Positions 6,816-14,147 of a stretch of 33,924 bases of DNA are shown piece by piece; the stretch's first letter is position 1, and each line of letters opens with the position of its first letter. The notes below the pieces were generated by a model that made no database searches, was not told the origin of the DNA, and saw only the letters and a program-made list of their open reading frames with translations. The DNA comes from Clostridiales bacterium (GTDB lineage Bacteria > Bacillota > Clostridia > Lachnospirales > WQUN01). The position numbers were made by a program, and so were the translations under genes. The stretch covers positions 1-33,924 of the forward strand of contig JAISZF010000285.1 of assembly GCA_031269415.1 (NCBI GenBank), in the 5' to 3' direction.

Positions 6816-7970
6816 TTATTTAGTGAAGCCCGTATACGAAAGCATCAAACCGCCGGTGGAATTATTCCCGTCGTCCTCGTACCCATACTCGCCGAACGTA
6901 AATTGCATCATAAACGGGACATCGCCCGCTTCCGCCTTAACCGCTTCCGCGACCTCGTTCAGCCTGTCGCCGATACCCGCCCTGCGGCCTCCGCAGTGTA
7001 CCAGCAGGAAACCGGCGGGCTCGGCGGTCATTTTTTCTTTCAACGCCTTCAGCGTTTCGGACGCTGAAGCGATCAACTCGTCCACAGTGGATTCCATTCG
7101 GATAACCGCGGTCTTTTCAGCGAGATTAGCGCCGATATTCATCGAGTAGTCGTCATTGCCGTTCATGGGATGGCGGATGGCCGTTAGATCGCCAAGTCTG
7201 TCCTTAATGCCGAGCGGAGAGGTAATCGTGGCGACAAGCAGGTTGCCTCCCATAATAGTGTCGGGATCAACGCCGCGCCACTCCGCGTACTTTTTAACCG
7301 CCGGTACGCCGTCTATCTCCTCCAGCACGCGGTTGTCGCGCACTTTGGTGATAATTCCAACATCGTCCGTTTCCCGGTAAGCGCCGGTAAAGAGATTCAC
7401 CGCGGGTTCGCCGCCGTAGAAAAACGCGACGGCCACGCCGTCCGCGAAAGCTCCCTCGTCCGTATAGACCTTCCACTCGCCCGAAATAGTGTTATCCGCC
7501 GCGCTGCCGCCGAAAAGCGGCTTGCGTCCGATAACATCCGATATACCCTTTAAAAAGAATTCCTCTTCGCCGGGAGGCGCGGCCATATAAAAGTAATCCG
7601 GCGATCCGTTTGCCTCGGCGGCGGCCAGCGCGGCCATTTTACCCGTGTCTCTGGCGCTGCCTTCCTTAGGCAGGCCTTTAACGCCCACATAGAAATCCTC
7701 ACCGCTTAACAGCATTACGCCCACGAATCCCTCGTCGCCGGTTATGTATCCCTCCGGGGTTATTACGCCGGTAAACGACGTATTCCCAATAACGGGAACC
7801 CCGGGAAGCGCTTCCTTTACACCCGCCAGAAGCAAGTCCATGTCGTACGCTACGCTTGAATACACAAGCGCCAATTTCGCGCTTTCAACGCCGTCCTCCG
7901 CCTTCCGCGCGGCGGCCTTCCCAGCCGATTTGGCGCAAGACAGAACGCTTGAGCCGATTGTGCATTTCAT
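6816..7970 (-). CDS. Stand-alone FIST-domain sensory protein
   Basis: A 384-residue protein covering FIST N (about 1-200, with PVIGNTSFTGVITPEGY and KPLFGGSAADN) and FIST C (about 205-380, with GFLLVHCGGRR and FMMQFTFGEYG). FIST domains bind small ligands, probably amino acids, and are normally fused to signalling outputs. No kinase, cyclase or methyl-acceptor domain is present here. ATG 7970 is preferred: GGGAGG lies 7 nt upstream, while the upstream ATG 7991 precedes that site. It has no signal peptide. Pairing with an aldehyde dehydrogenase suggests a role in sensing or handling a metabolite, but that is inference. Confidence 0.88.
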   Translation of the reverse strand: MKCTIGSSVLSCAKSAGKAAARKAEDGVESAKLALVYSSVAYDMDLLLAGVKEALPGVPVIGNTSFTGVITPEGYITGDEGFVGVMLLSGEDFYVGVKGLPKEGSARDTGKMAALAAAEANGSPDYFYMAAPPGEEEFFLKGISDVIGRKPLFGGSAADNTISGEWKVYTDEGAFADGVAVAFFYGGEPAVNLFTGAYRETDDVGIITKVRDNRVLEEIDGVPAVKKYAEWRGVDPDTIMGGNLLVATITSPLGIKDRLGDLTAIRHPMNGNDDYSMNIGANLAEKTAVIRMESTVDELIASASETLKALKEKMTAEPAGFLLVHCGGRRAGIGDRLNEVAEAVKAEAGDVPFMMQFTFGEYGYEDDGNNSTGGLMLSYTGFTK

Positions 7971-8104
7971 CAAAAAACCTCCCTCGTTCATTCAATCTAA
8001 TGGTGCTGTATTAAGTATAAATCAATAAAAACGCTTAGCAAGCTGACGGTTCCAAATATCCGCCGGCGCGTTCCGCTAGGAGGAACAGGGATTAAACGCC
8101 GTAA

Positions 8105-8138
8105 AAATAAAAGCGTGGGTTATCCCACGCTTTTATTT
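8105..8138. terminator. Perfect 15-bp hairpin, bidirectional terminator
   Basis: Arms 8105-8119 and 8124-8138 pair perfectly around a TTAT loop, with A-rich and T-rich tails built into the stem. No intact gene ends here in either direction, so it may be left over from a lost gene. Confidence 0.75.
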
Positions 8139-8269
8139 GCGGACGGTTCAGAACCTAAATTCGATTGGATGTACTCATCAATGCAGTCTATGACTTTGTT
8201 TTTAGAGTTGAGCAAAGAACATGGACGAACTTATGTTTATTCCAGTCGAATTTCCAGCAAATAAAATAA

Positions 8270-8296
8270 GGCAAGGAAACGCTCGGTTCCCCTGCC
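8270..8296 (-). terminator. Intrinsic terminator of the amidase gene
   Basis: On the reverse strand GGCAGGGGAAC pairs with GTTTCCTTGCC (11 bp, two G-U pairs, 4-nt loop), followed by TTATTTTATT. It lies directly after the amidase stop and resembles the terminator at 5322-5355. Confidence 0.7.
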
Positions 8297-8302
8297 CTTC
8301 GC

Positions 8303-9136
8303 TTAACCTTTATCAGCGCCCATCGCCCTATAGATCATTGAGGCGCACTCTTCTCTGGTCGCTTTATCGCGCGGCCTTGTGCCGTCTGTAACGCCGTTCT
8401 CGATAGCCCATTCCCACGATTTTTCCGCCCAGTCGGAAGGCCCCGTTTCCTTCGGGGGAACCTGTACTCCCGCGCTCATCGCGTTGTGAATATCCGTCTT
8501 CATCTGTTCCCAGGCTGAAGGATTATTCACGTAATAGAGCGGACATAGTTTTCCTGTTACGTCATAATGCCTCTTAACATTGTTGAACGCGTTGAACCCA
8601 TGCCGTTCGCATATATCGGCGGTAAGCTCAATCAGTGCTTTGTACGTTACCGCGCTGAATTTCCCCGTCTTATCCGGATGACACACCTCAATCCCCAAAT
8701 AGGTCGAGTTGTTTGTTTTCGCCTGTTCCGTCCAAGCCGCTCCATAGGCCCTGCCCGCGTGCATAGCGCGTTCATTTTCAGGTATCAAACGAAGTATCTC
8801 GCCTTGCAGACCCACAATATAATGGCAGGATGTGCCGTTGCCGTCCGAACCGTTTTCAAAGTAATTTCTGTTCGCCAGCGCGCTTGAGCCGGGGTTTGCC
8901 ACATAGTGGATCACAACGCCCTTGGCGTTCAGCTTTTGACCCGTGCGCCCGTGAGACGCGCCGGGCGTCAGCAGTTTGTCGGTAATAACCGGCGCTCCGA
9001 ATGTCTGAGGCAGGATCGCGGAGTCCGAGGTTGTTTCGCCCGCGCATTTCCGCCCGATAAAATAACCAGCGGCGCCTGCCGCCAGCATACCCACGCCGGC
9101 CGCAAGCGCAACCGCCCATTCATATTCCGTATTCAT
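8303..9136 (-). CDS. Membrane-anchored N-acetylmuramoyl-L-alanine amidase (Amidase_2/PGRP fold) with C-terminal SLH-like segment
   Basis: A 277-residue protein expected to cut the MurNAc-L-Ala bond of peptidoglycan outside the membrane. Residues 7-28 (WAVALAAGVGMLAAGAAGYFIG) form a membrane segment or uncleaved signal. Residues about 65-215 form the Amidase_2 domain with zinc ligands H77 (VVIHYVAN), H190 (KRHYDVTGKLCP) and C198, plus SCHYIVGLQGEI. Residues about 233-274 (DWAEKSWEWAIENGVTDG, TREECASMIYRAM) resemble a single S-layer homology repeat, a known pairing in Clostridia and their phages. GGAGG lies 7 nt before ATG 9136. Phage endolysin origin is possible, but no other phage gene is adjacent. 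Confidence 0.88.
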   Translation of the reverse strand: MNTEYEWAVALAAGVGMLAAGAAGYFIGRKCAGETTSDSAILPQTFGAPVITDKLLTPGASHGRTGQKLNAKGVVIHYVANPGSSALANRNYFENGSDGNGTSCHYIVGLQGEILRLIPENERAMHAGRAYGAAWTEQAKTNNSTYLGIEVCHPDKTGKFSAVTYKALIELTADICERHGFNAFNNVKRHYDVTGKLCPLYYVNNPSAWEQMKTDIHNAMSAGVQVPPKETGPSDWAEKSWEWAIENGVTDGTRPRDKATREECASMIYRAMGADKG

Positions 9137-9259
9137 TCTAGAACCTCCTTGTTCAAATCGAATTAGTACAATATATGATTAAAGACGGGAGGCGCTACTA
9201 ATTTGGATAAATAAAATATCGAGTCCTTCAGCCCAATAGCTTCATCTCACTTCATACAC

Positions 9260-9294
9260 AAAAGACGCCGTACGTAAACCGTACGGCGTCTTTT
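9260..9294. terminator. Perfect 15-bp terminator hairpin after the peptide gene
   Basis: Arms 9260-9274 and 9280-9294 pair perfectly around a TAAAC loop, with T- and A-tracts at the stem ends. It lies 17 nt past the stop of the bacteriocin-like peptide gene (reverse strand), so that gene is a one-gene transcription unit. Confidence 0.88.
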
Positions 9295-9311
9295 AACTCA
9301 GCTCATCGTTA

Positions 9312-9572
9312 TTATAGACCGAATAAATTAAATATAGGAGTGCCGATGGCGCTTATCACATCTAAGACGCCATGTGCTTTTGTATTCACAACCTTAGCGT
9401 TTGATGTGTTAACTAAACCCGTCACAGCTTGAAAACCTATGCCCACAATGCCGAGTATAGTGTTGAATATAGAACCGCCTATAGTCGGCAGACCCAACAG
9501 GCCGCCCCTGACTTGCGTCGACTCTTCCGTATTCAGTTCCGTAAAACTGGAATTAACCAATTCCTTTTTCAT
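9312..9572 (-). CDS. Bacteriocin-like peptide precursor with double-glycine leader
   Basis: An 86-residue peptide. Residues 1-24 read MKKELVNSSFTELNTEESTQ then VRGG, matching the leader consensus of peptides cut and exported by C39-peptidase ABC transporters (ELN-E-EL-x-x-V/I-x-GG). The predicted 62-residue core (25-86) has no cysteine, is very hydrophobic and Gly-rich (LLGLPTIGGSIFNTILGIVG, IGFQAVTGLV), and ends in GTPIFNLFGL. It contains GxxxG-like spacing seen in membrane-active class II bacteriocins. AGGAGG is 7 nt before ATG 9572. The gene has its own perfect promoter and terminator. No transporter, maturation enzyme or immunity gene is adjacent, so a signalling peptide or an orphan precursor served by a distant exporter are alternatives. 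Confidence 0.75.
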   Translation of the reverse strand: MKKELVNSSFTELNTEESTQVRGGLLGLPTIGGSIFNTILGIVGIGFQAVTGLVNTSNAKVVNTKAHGVLDVISAIGTPIFNLFGL

Positions 9573-9716
9573 TTTATGACCTCCTCGCAGATTATACGCC
9601 GCTTGTATCGACAGCCCCTCCTCTTAGTACAGGGGCGGGATTAACAAAGCTAGCTTATTTATGTATTAAAACGACAATATATTCAATAAATTGAATTTTT
9701 TATCGTTTATAGTATT

Positions 9717-9745
9717 ATTATAAGAAATTTAAGATATTTTGTCAA
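9717..9745 (-). promoter_or_regulatory. Perfect consensus sigma-A promoter of the peptide gene
   Basis: On the reverse strand TTGACA (9740-9745), 17 nt, TATAAT (9717-9722): a full match to the consensus at both boxes and at the spacing. It gives a leader of about 135 nt before ATG 9572, which contains the palindrome ATTCAAT-AA-ATTGAAT (9681-9696). Confidence 0.88.
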
Positions 9746-9828
9746 TACGTGAAGTATAGAAAATATTTGGAAACCAGAGTAATGGTATTGCCTGATAGTA
9801 GAATCCTCAGCAAACGTTAACATGAAAA

Positions 9829-9867
9829 ACTATTAAATATATTTAAAACGAGCAGATATTTAATAGT
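9829..9867. repeat. Perfect 12-bp inverted repeat
   Basis: ACTATTAAATAT (9829-9840) and ATATTTAATAGT (9856-9867) with a 15-nt loop, about 85 bp upstream of the peptide promoter. It could be a regulator-binding site for the peptide gene or the divergent cluster. No T-tract follows, so it is not an obvious terminator. Confidence 0.6.
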
Positions 9868-10056
9868 CTTATACAACATAAATTTGCCGATGTAATTTTT
9901 ACGCCTATAGCAGACGCTAAGATCCATTTATCGCTGTACCCTTTGCGTCTCGTTTTATATAATCAAGCCGCTCTTAAATCATCAGAAAAATTCTTTTCAA
10001 CTTATTTCTTGATAAATATAACAAATTATATGAATAAAATTTAGTGCATATTACTA

Positions 10057-10085
10057 TTGATGTGATAAATCAATTATGCTACTAT
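10057..10085 (+). promoter_or_regulatory. Promoter of the catabolic cluster
   Basis: TTGATG (10057-10062), 17-nt spacer, TACTAT (10080-10085). Transcription would start near 10092, inside the first operator-like palindrome and about 80 nt before the first start codon. Confidence 0.6.
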
Positions 10086-10090
10086 GGGTA

Positions 10091-10155
10091 TGCTTGAGGA
10101 AACGTTTTCAGAAGTACCTCGGCGATTATTTTTTTACAAAGTGTAAACGTTTACT
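10091..10155 (+). promoter_or_regulatory. Two LacI/CcpA-type operator palindromes
   Basis: GTAAACGTTTAC (10142-10153) is a perfect palindrome; with its flanks TGTAAACGTTTACT matches all 14 positions of the cre consensus TGWAARCGYTWNCW. GGAAACGTTTTC at about 10092-10103 is a close second copy (12 of 14 with flanks) at the predicted transcription start. A weaker third (GCAAACGTTAAC, 9811 region) lies further upstream. The LacI-family regulator at 15054 in the same cluster, or global CcpA, would bind here. Confidence 0.7.
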
Positions 10156-10171
10156 TGGAAGGGGGCTATTA

Positions 10172-10957
10172 TTGCTCATTGGAAGCGCTGCTTCTATCGC
10201 GGATTTAGACATATTAATGAATGCGGGTTATGACTACATAGAATTAAGCGCTCGTTATTTATGCGGACTTGAAAACAGACGCGCTAATGAGGTAATCCAC
10301 TCATTTCTTAAGCGTGATTTTCAATGCCTTGGATTTAACGCGTATTGTCCCCCCGCGATTCAGATGGCGGGGCCGCTGTACAATCCAAAAGAAGCTGACG
10401 CTTACACGCGTAAATGTCTTGCGTACGCGCGTGAACTGGATATCCGGCATATAGGCGTCGGTTCGCCTTTATCCAGGCGGCTGCCGCCGGGATACCCTAA
10501 AAAAGAAGCGGCGGAACAAATCCGCGGGTTCTTAACCATAACCGCGGATATATTCGGCGCGGCGGGCATATATGTCTGCCTCGAAGCCTTAGCGCCATGT
10601 TACTGCAATTATATCAACACGCTCTCCGAGGCGGCGGAGATAATAAACAGCCTGAATCATCCGTTTTTAGCCATGGTTCCGGATTTTTACAATATGGAAC
10701 TCAGCGGTGAGTCGAATCTGGATTTATCTGTTTATTTGCCGCTTATAAGACATGTCCATATATCTGACGATGACGGCTCGCCTGCCCTGCGCTCTTTTCT
10801 GAAAAGCGAAAAATTTCCGATTCACGGACAGCGCTTGAAAAGCTTGCTGGGCACCGGGTATAACGGCGCGTTAAGCGTCGAGATTGACGTTCCCGCGGAT
10901 TTGACGCGCGCTTCACGAACACTGGAATTTTTGCGCGGCGTTGTTTCACGGTGCTGA
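10172..10957 (+). CDS. Sugar phosphate isomerase/epimerase (AP endonuclease 2-like TIM barrel)
   Basis: About 261 residues from TTG 10172, which sits 6 nt after an AAGGGGG ribosome binding site. The longer open frame from 10076 would start inside the promoter and operators. The sequence shows the xylose-isomerase-like TIM barrel: NAGYDYIELSARYL (strand 1 with Glu), ELDIRHIGVGSP, GIYVCLEALAP (catalytic Glu), MVPDFYNMELSGE (Asp ligand), IRHVHISDDDG (His ligand) and LSVEIDVP (last metal Glu). These residues bind a divalent metal in ketose epimerases, hydroxypyruvate isomerase and 2-oxotetronate isomerase (OtnI). As first gene of the operon it probably interconverts keto forms of the imported acid sugar or its phosphate. 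Confidence 0.85.
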   Translation: MLIGSAASIADLDILMNAGYDYIELSARYLCGLENRRANEVIHSFLKRDFQCLGFNAYCPPAIQMAGPLYNPKEADAYTRKCLAYARELDIRHIGVGSPLSRRLPPGYPKKEAAEQIRGFLTITADIFGAAGIYVCLEALAPCYCNYINTLSEAAEIINSLNHPFLAMVPDFYNMELSGESNLDLSVYLPLIRHVHISDDDGSPALRSFLKSEKFPIHGQRLKSLLGTGYNGALSVEIDVPADLTRASRTLEFLRGVVSRC

Positions 10958-11004
10958 CGGCTAGGTCATATGCAGTATATTATTTTACAAATTGGAGGAA
11001 CAGT

Positions 11005-11709
11005 ATGTTTTCTGTTGAAGAAAACTTGGCGATTATAAACAAGTTTAAGGGTTTACGGGTTACAGACGTACGCGACGGCATGGATTGGGTAGGATATATG
11101 CACTACGGCACGGTTCATCACTCAATCCGCCCGCTATACCGCGCCAGCGCGATCGGCATCGCGCGGACGGCTCGTTACCTGCCATTCGAAGGCCCCGCGC
11201 CGACGGTAACCGGAGACGAGTATACCAAATGGGCGCATTGGTATTACGGCAATGTATGTACGGATCCTTGGGGCAGAGAGATTCAGCCCGGCGATTTTAT
11301 CTGCTTGGATATCTGCGGTCTGGACGTGGGTTTGCTGGGGTCTAACAATACTCTGGACGGCAAAAAGAAAGGCGCGGTTGGATATCTTACTAACGGAGGA
11401 GGTATCCGTGACACCGACGAGGTAATCCTTGAACAGATACCGATCTGGTCTAAGCATGTTTCCCAGCCCATGGATCAGGGAAGAATCCGTTTTTATGAGA
11501 AAGACATACCCATCGCGGTCGGAGGCGTGGCAATCTATCCCGGTGATGTTATTGTCGCCGACGGCGACGGCGTAATAGCTGTTCCGCGGAAAGCGGCGGA
11601 TGACGTGGCGAAATACGCGTGGCAGGAAGCGTCTAATGACAAAAAGGCGCGTAGGAGCATGTACATAGAAATGGGCATGGAAACAGACTCAACTGTGGAG
11701 ATAGACTGA
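11005..11709 (+). CDS. RraA-family protein (HMG aldolase / decarboxylase-like)
   Basis: A 234-residue RraA-fold protein. ATG 11005 follows GGAGG; an earlier in-frame ATG at 10951 overlaps the upstream gene and has no RBS. Visible: GLRVTDVRDGMDWVG, the catalytic-loop GGGIRD (R135, D136) and the C-terminal PGDVIVADGDGVIAVPR. Metal-dependent members cleave 4-hydroxy-4-methyl-2-oxoglutarate or decarboxylate oxaloacetate; others inhibit RNase E. At 234 residues it is longer than RraA itself (about 160), with an aromatic-rich insert around 70-95 (EYTKWAHWYYGNVCTDPWG). Operon context favours an aldolase or decarboxylase acting on the acid-sugar intermediate. Confidence 0.85.
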   Translation: MFSVEENLAIINKFKGLRVTDVRDGMDWVGYMHYGTVHHSIRPLYRASAIGIARTARYLPFEGPAPTVTGDEYTKWAHWYYGNVCTDPWGREIQPGDFICLDICGLDVGLLGSNNTLDGKKKGAVGYLTNGGGIRDTDEVILEQIPIWSKHVSQPMDQGRIRFYEKDIPIAVGGVAIYPGDVIVADGDGVIAVPRKAADDVAKYAWQEASNDKKARRSMYIEMGMETDSTVEID

Positions 11710-11741
11710 AAGCCCAACATTTTAACGAGGAGGATTTGTTA

Positions 11742-13151
11742 ATGAAAAGAATGTTATCCTCAATTCCGGCGCTGATAATTTGTTTATCTCTGGCCGTCGG
11801 ATGCGCCGGAAACAGTCCGGCTCAGACTAACAGCAGTCAGTCCGCGGCGGCGCAGTCCGAGTCCGCGGCGCTTCAACCCGCGGAGCAGAGCGCGTCAGCA
11901 GTCGCGGAAAGCGAATCCGCTCAGCCGGTAGAAAACGTAGAAATTCGCGCCGCGTGGTGGGGCGACACGGGGCGCAACGATCTGTATCAACAGATTACGG
12001 GTCGATTTGAGGCGGATAATCCCGATGTGAAAGTAATATGCGAGCCTGTCAGTTGGACTGATTATTGGGATAAACTGGCCGTTCAGACATCCAGCAACAA
12101 CGCTCCCGATTTTATGGGCATGCACCCGCAATACGCCGCCGACTATATCGGAAGAGGCAAAATCGAGCCGCTTCAGCAGTACATCGACAGCGGCGCGCTT
12201 AATATGGAAGGCTGGCCGGAAGGCGTTATCAACACCGGTTCGGTAAATGGCACGTTATATATGCTGGCTATGGGCGTTACATTCTCGTCTGTATTTGTAA
12301 ACGACGGATTATTTGAACAACTCGGCGTAACCAAACCCGGTTTCGACTGGAACTGGGACGATATGAAAACGATCGGCACGGACACCCGCGCGAAACTTGA
12401 CGCCGCCGGCATGGACAGCTCGTGGTTTATGGCTGATTTATCAAACAACCTGAATTCCTGGAGATATTTTGTGCGTCAGAACGGGCATGAGATTTATACC
12501 GCTGACGGTGAAATAGGCTTCACATTAGAAGACGTAACCGATTGGTGGACAATGTACACGGAATTCCGTCAACTAGGCATTGTACCCGACGCGGCGACGA
12601 CAACCGAATACAGCACGGCTACCTTGGAAGACAGCCTCTTCTCCCGGGATAAGGTTCTTGCCATTCTGGTACCGGTCAATCAATTTAAGCTATATTCCAC
12701 GACATTTCCCGATAAAAAACTCAGTATTATCAGGAACCCAAGCGCGGCCGGCAAAGCGGTCGGCGAGTTCCCCGAAGGGGCGCATTTCGCTATATCATCC
12801 GCGTCCGCGCCTGAGAAAAAAGCCGCGGCCGCCCGTTTAATGAACTTTTGGATTAACTCCGCCGCCAGCTTGGAATTATTCGGGTTGGATCAAGGCGTAC
12901 CCGGAAACACCTCGTTATCTGACTCGTATATGCCAAACCTTGATGAGTACCAGTTGCAGATATACGATTTTGTTGAAAAGCTGTCGGAAATCGGCACTCC
13001 TTCCACTTTCCCGGCTGCCGGGGCGACGGAGGTTGACGCGTTGTTTAAATCAATAGCCGAGTCGATCTCTTTCGAGCAAACTACTGTTGAAGACGGCGCC
13101 CAGCAGTTCTTTGAACAAGCAAAAACCATAGTCGCGGATAATAAATCCTGA
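11742..13151 (+). CDS. ABC transporter substrate-binding lipoprotein (sugar type, family 1)
   Basis: A 469-residue extracellular solute-binding protein. The lipoprotein signal is MKRMLSSIPALIICLSLAVG with lipobox C21. A Ser/Gln/Ala/Glu-rich linker (about 22-62) tethers the domain, which starts near VEIRAAWWGDTGRNDLYQQI and carries FEADNPDVKVICEPVSWTDY, DFMGMHPQYAADYI and WTWD-like segments typical of sugar-binding SBP_1 proteins. GAGGAGG is 8 nt before ATG 11742; an in-frame ATG two codons upstream is too close to the RBS. It precedes two permeases and, with them, should import the cluster's substrate, probably a sugar, sugar acid or small glycoside. Confidence 0.92.
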   Translation: MKRMLSSIPALIICLSLAVGCAGNSPAQTNSSQSAAAQSESAALQPAEQSASAVAESESAQPVENVEIRAAWWGDTGRNDLYQQITGRFEADNPDVKVICEPVSWTDYWDKLAVQTSSNNAPDFMGMHPQYAADYIGRGKIEPLQQYIDSGALNMEGWPEGVINTGSVNGTLYMLAMGVTFSSVFVNDGLFEQLGVTKPGFDWNWDDMKTIGTDTRAKLDAAGMDSSWFMADLSNNLNSWRYFVRQNGHEIYTADGEIGFTLEDVTDWWTMYTEFRQLGIVPDAATTTEYSTATLEDSLFSRDKVLAILVPVNQFKLYSTTFPDKKLSIIRNPSAAGKAVGEFPEGAHFAISSASAPEKKAAAARLMNFWINSAASLELFGLDQGVPGNTSLSDSYMPNLDEYQLQIYDFVEKLSEIGTPSTFPAAGATEVDALFKSIAESISFEQTTVEDGAQQFFEQAKTIVADNKS

Positions 13152-13187
13152 TAAAGTGAGTTAACCCGTGAATTCAGGCTGATTAAC

Positions 13188-13225
13188 GGGAAGCCGCTTC
13201 ATGAATTATTATGAAGCCGCTTCCC
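13188..13225 (+). terminator. Intercistronic stem-loop between binding protein and permease genes
   Basis: Arms 13188-13202 and 13211-13225 form a 15-bp stem with one central C-C mismatch and an 8-nt loop. No T-tract follows. Such hairpins after binding-protein genes stabilise the upstream mRNA or attenuate readthrough so that binding protein exceeds permease. Confidence 0.65.
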
Positions 13226-13262
13226 TTAACAGGACAGGCGGGGTCGGACGGAGGCGTCTTCG

Positions 13263-14147
13263 ATGAAGCGGCATGTTTTCAATAAACCGTGGGAAGCTTA
13301 TCTGTTTTTACTCCCATGGCTGGTGGGCTTATTGAGCTTCACAATTATTCCGATAATTATGTCGCTGTACTTTTCATTTACGCGTTATGACATGGCAAAC
13401 AGCCCCTTGTGGATTGGCATGGGCAACTATATGACCATGTATAAGGATCCGCGCGTCTGGAAAAGTATAAGCGTTACATTTAGATATGTGTTGCTAGGTA
13501 TCCCGTTTCAATTGTCATTCGCGCTGTTCCTTGCCGTTATTCTGAAAAAACAGCGGGCAGGTGTGCGCATATACAGGGCGGTATATTATCTGCCGTCGCT
13601 TTTTGGGGGCAGCGTTGCGGTAGCGTTACTATGGAGGCAGATCTTCAACAAAGAGGGGATTATAAACCGGCTGCTCTCACTTTTGTCCATTGAGGGTAAG
13701 AACTGGATCGCTTCTCCGGATACGGCGCTTTATACGCTTATACTGCTGTCTATTTGGCAGTTCGGTTCTTCGATGGTCATTTTTTTGGGAGGCTTGCAGC
13801 AAATACCACAGGATTTATACGAGGCGGGTTCGATTGACGGGGCCGGTAAAGTCAGGCTGTTTTTTACCATCACTTTGCCGCTGCTTACCCCGATGGTTTT
13901 CTTTAATCTGATAATGACCATTATAAACGCCTTTCAGGCCTTTACGCCGTCATACATTATCAGCGGCGGAACCGGAAGTCCTGTGGATTCCACGCTTTTC
14001 TATACCCTTTATTTGTATATCAACGGTTTTAAGCAGTTTAAGATGGGATACGCCTCGGCAATGGCATGGGTGTTATTGGTCATAATAGCCGCGGTAACCG
14101 GCGTTATGTTTGGTATAGGTAAAAAGTGGGTGTATTACGATGACTAA
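13263..14147 (+). CDS. ABC sugar transporter permease (MalF/UgpA-like)
   Basis: A 294-residue inner-membrane permease with about six membrane segments (for example 13-35, 72-95, 105-125, 153-177, 201-225 and near the C-terminus). The EAA loop that docks the ATPase is at about 187-206 (EAGSIDGAGKVRLFFTITLP). CGGAGG lies 8 nt before ATG 13263. Its end overlaps the next permease by 8 nt, showing coupling. No ATP-binding subunit gene is present in the cluster; sugar importers of Firmicutes often share one MsmX-type ATPase encoded elsewhere. Confidence 0.92.
   Translation: MKRHVFNKPWEAYLFLLPWLVGLLSFTIIPIIMSLYFSFTRYDMANSPLWIGMGNYMTMYKDPRVWKSISVTFRYVLLGIPFQLSFALFLAVILKKQRAGVRIYRAVYYLPSLFGGSVAVALLWRQIFNKEGIINRLLSLLSIEGKNWIASPDTALYTLILLSIWQFGSSMVIFLGGLQQIPQDLYEAGSIDGAGKVRLFFTITLPLLTPMVFFNLIMTIINAFQAFTPSYIISGGTGSPVDSTLFYTLYLYINGFKQFKMGYASAMAWVLLVIIAAVTGVMFGIGKKWVYYDD

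Larger units (their letters stand above)
7971..8302. other. Intergenic region with hairpins and no convincing gene
   Basis: Between the FIST gene and the amidase. It contains a perfect 15-bp hairpin (8105-8138), a 12-bp inverted repeat with one G-T pair whose arms are far apart (8157-8168 and 8242-8253), and the amidase terminator (8270-8296). On the reverse strand an open stretch ending in TAA at the first hairpin reads SKNKVIDCIDEYIQSNLG, faintly like the first helix of an AraC-type regulator, but it has no start or RBS. It may be a gene remnant. Confidence 0.5.
9573..10171. other. AT-rich intergenic region carrying divergent control elements
   Basis: About 600 bp without a supportable gene, much richer in A and T than its surroundings. 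It holds a consensus promoter for the peptide gene (9717-9745), a 7-bp palindrome in that leader (9681-9696), a perfect 12-bp inverted repeat (9829-9867), and the promoter and operators of the catabolic cluster (10057-10155). An open frame beginning at 10076 in this region is promoter DNA, not protein. Confidence 0.75.

Noticed and set aside
8303..9136. Part of a prophage
   Set aside because: The amidase alone could be phage-derived, but no holin, tail, capsid, terminase or integrase gene is adjacent.
10076..10171. N-terminal extension of the TIM-barrel isomerase
   Set aside because: The stretch contains the promoter -10, the transcription start and two operator palindromes, has no RBS, and the family similarity begins only after TTG 10172.
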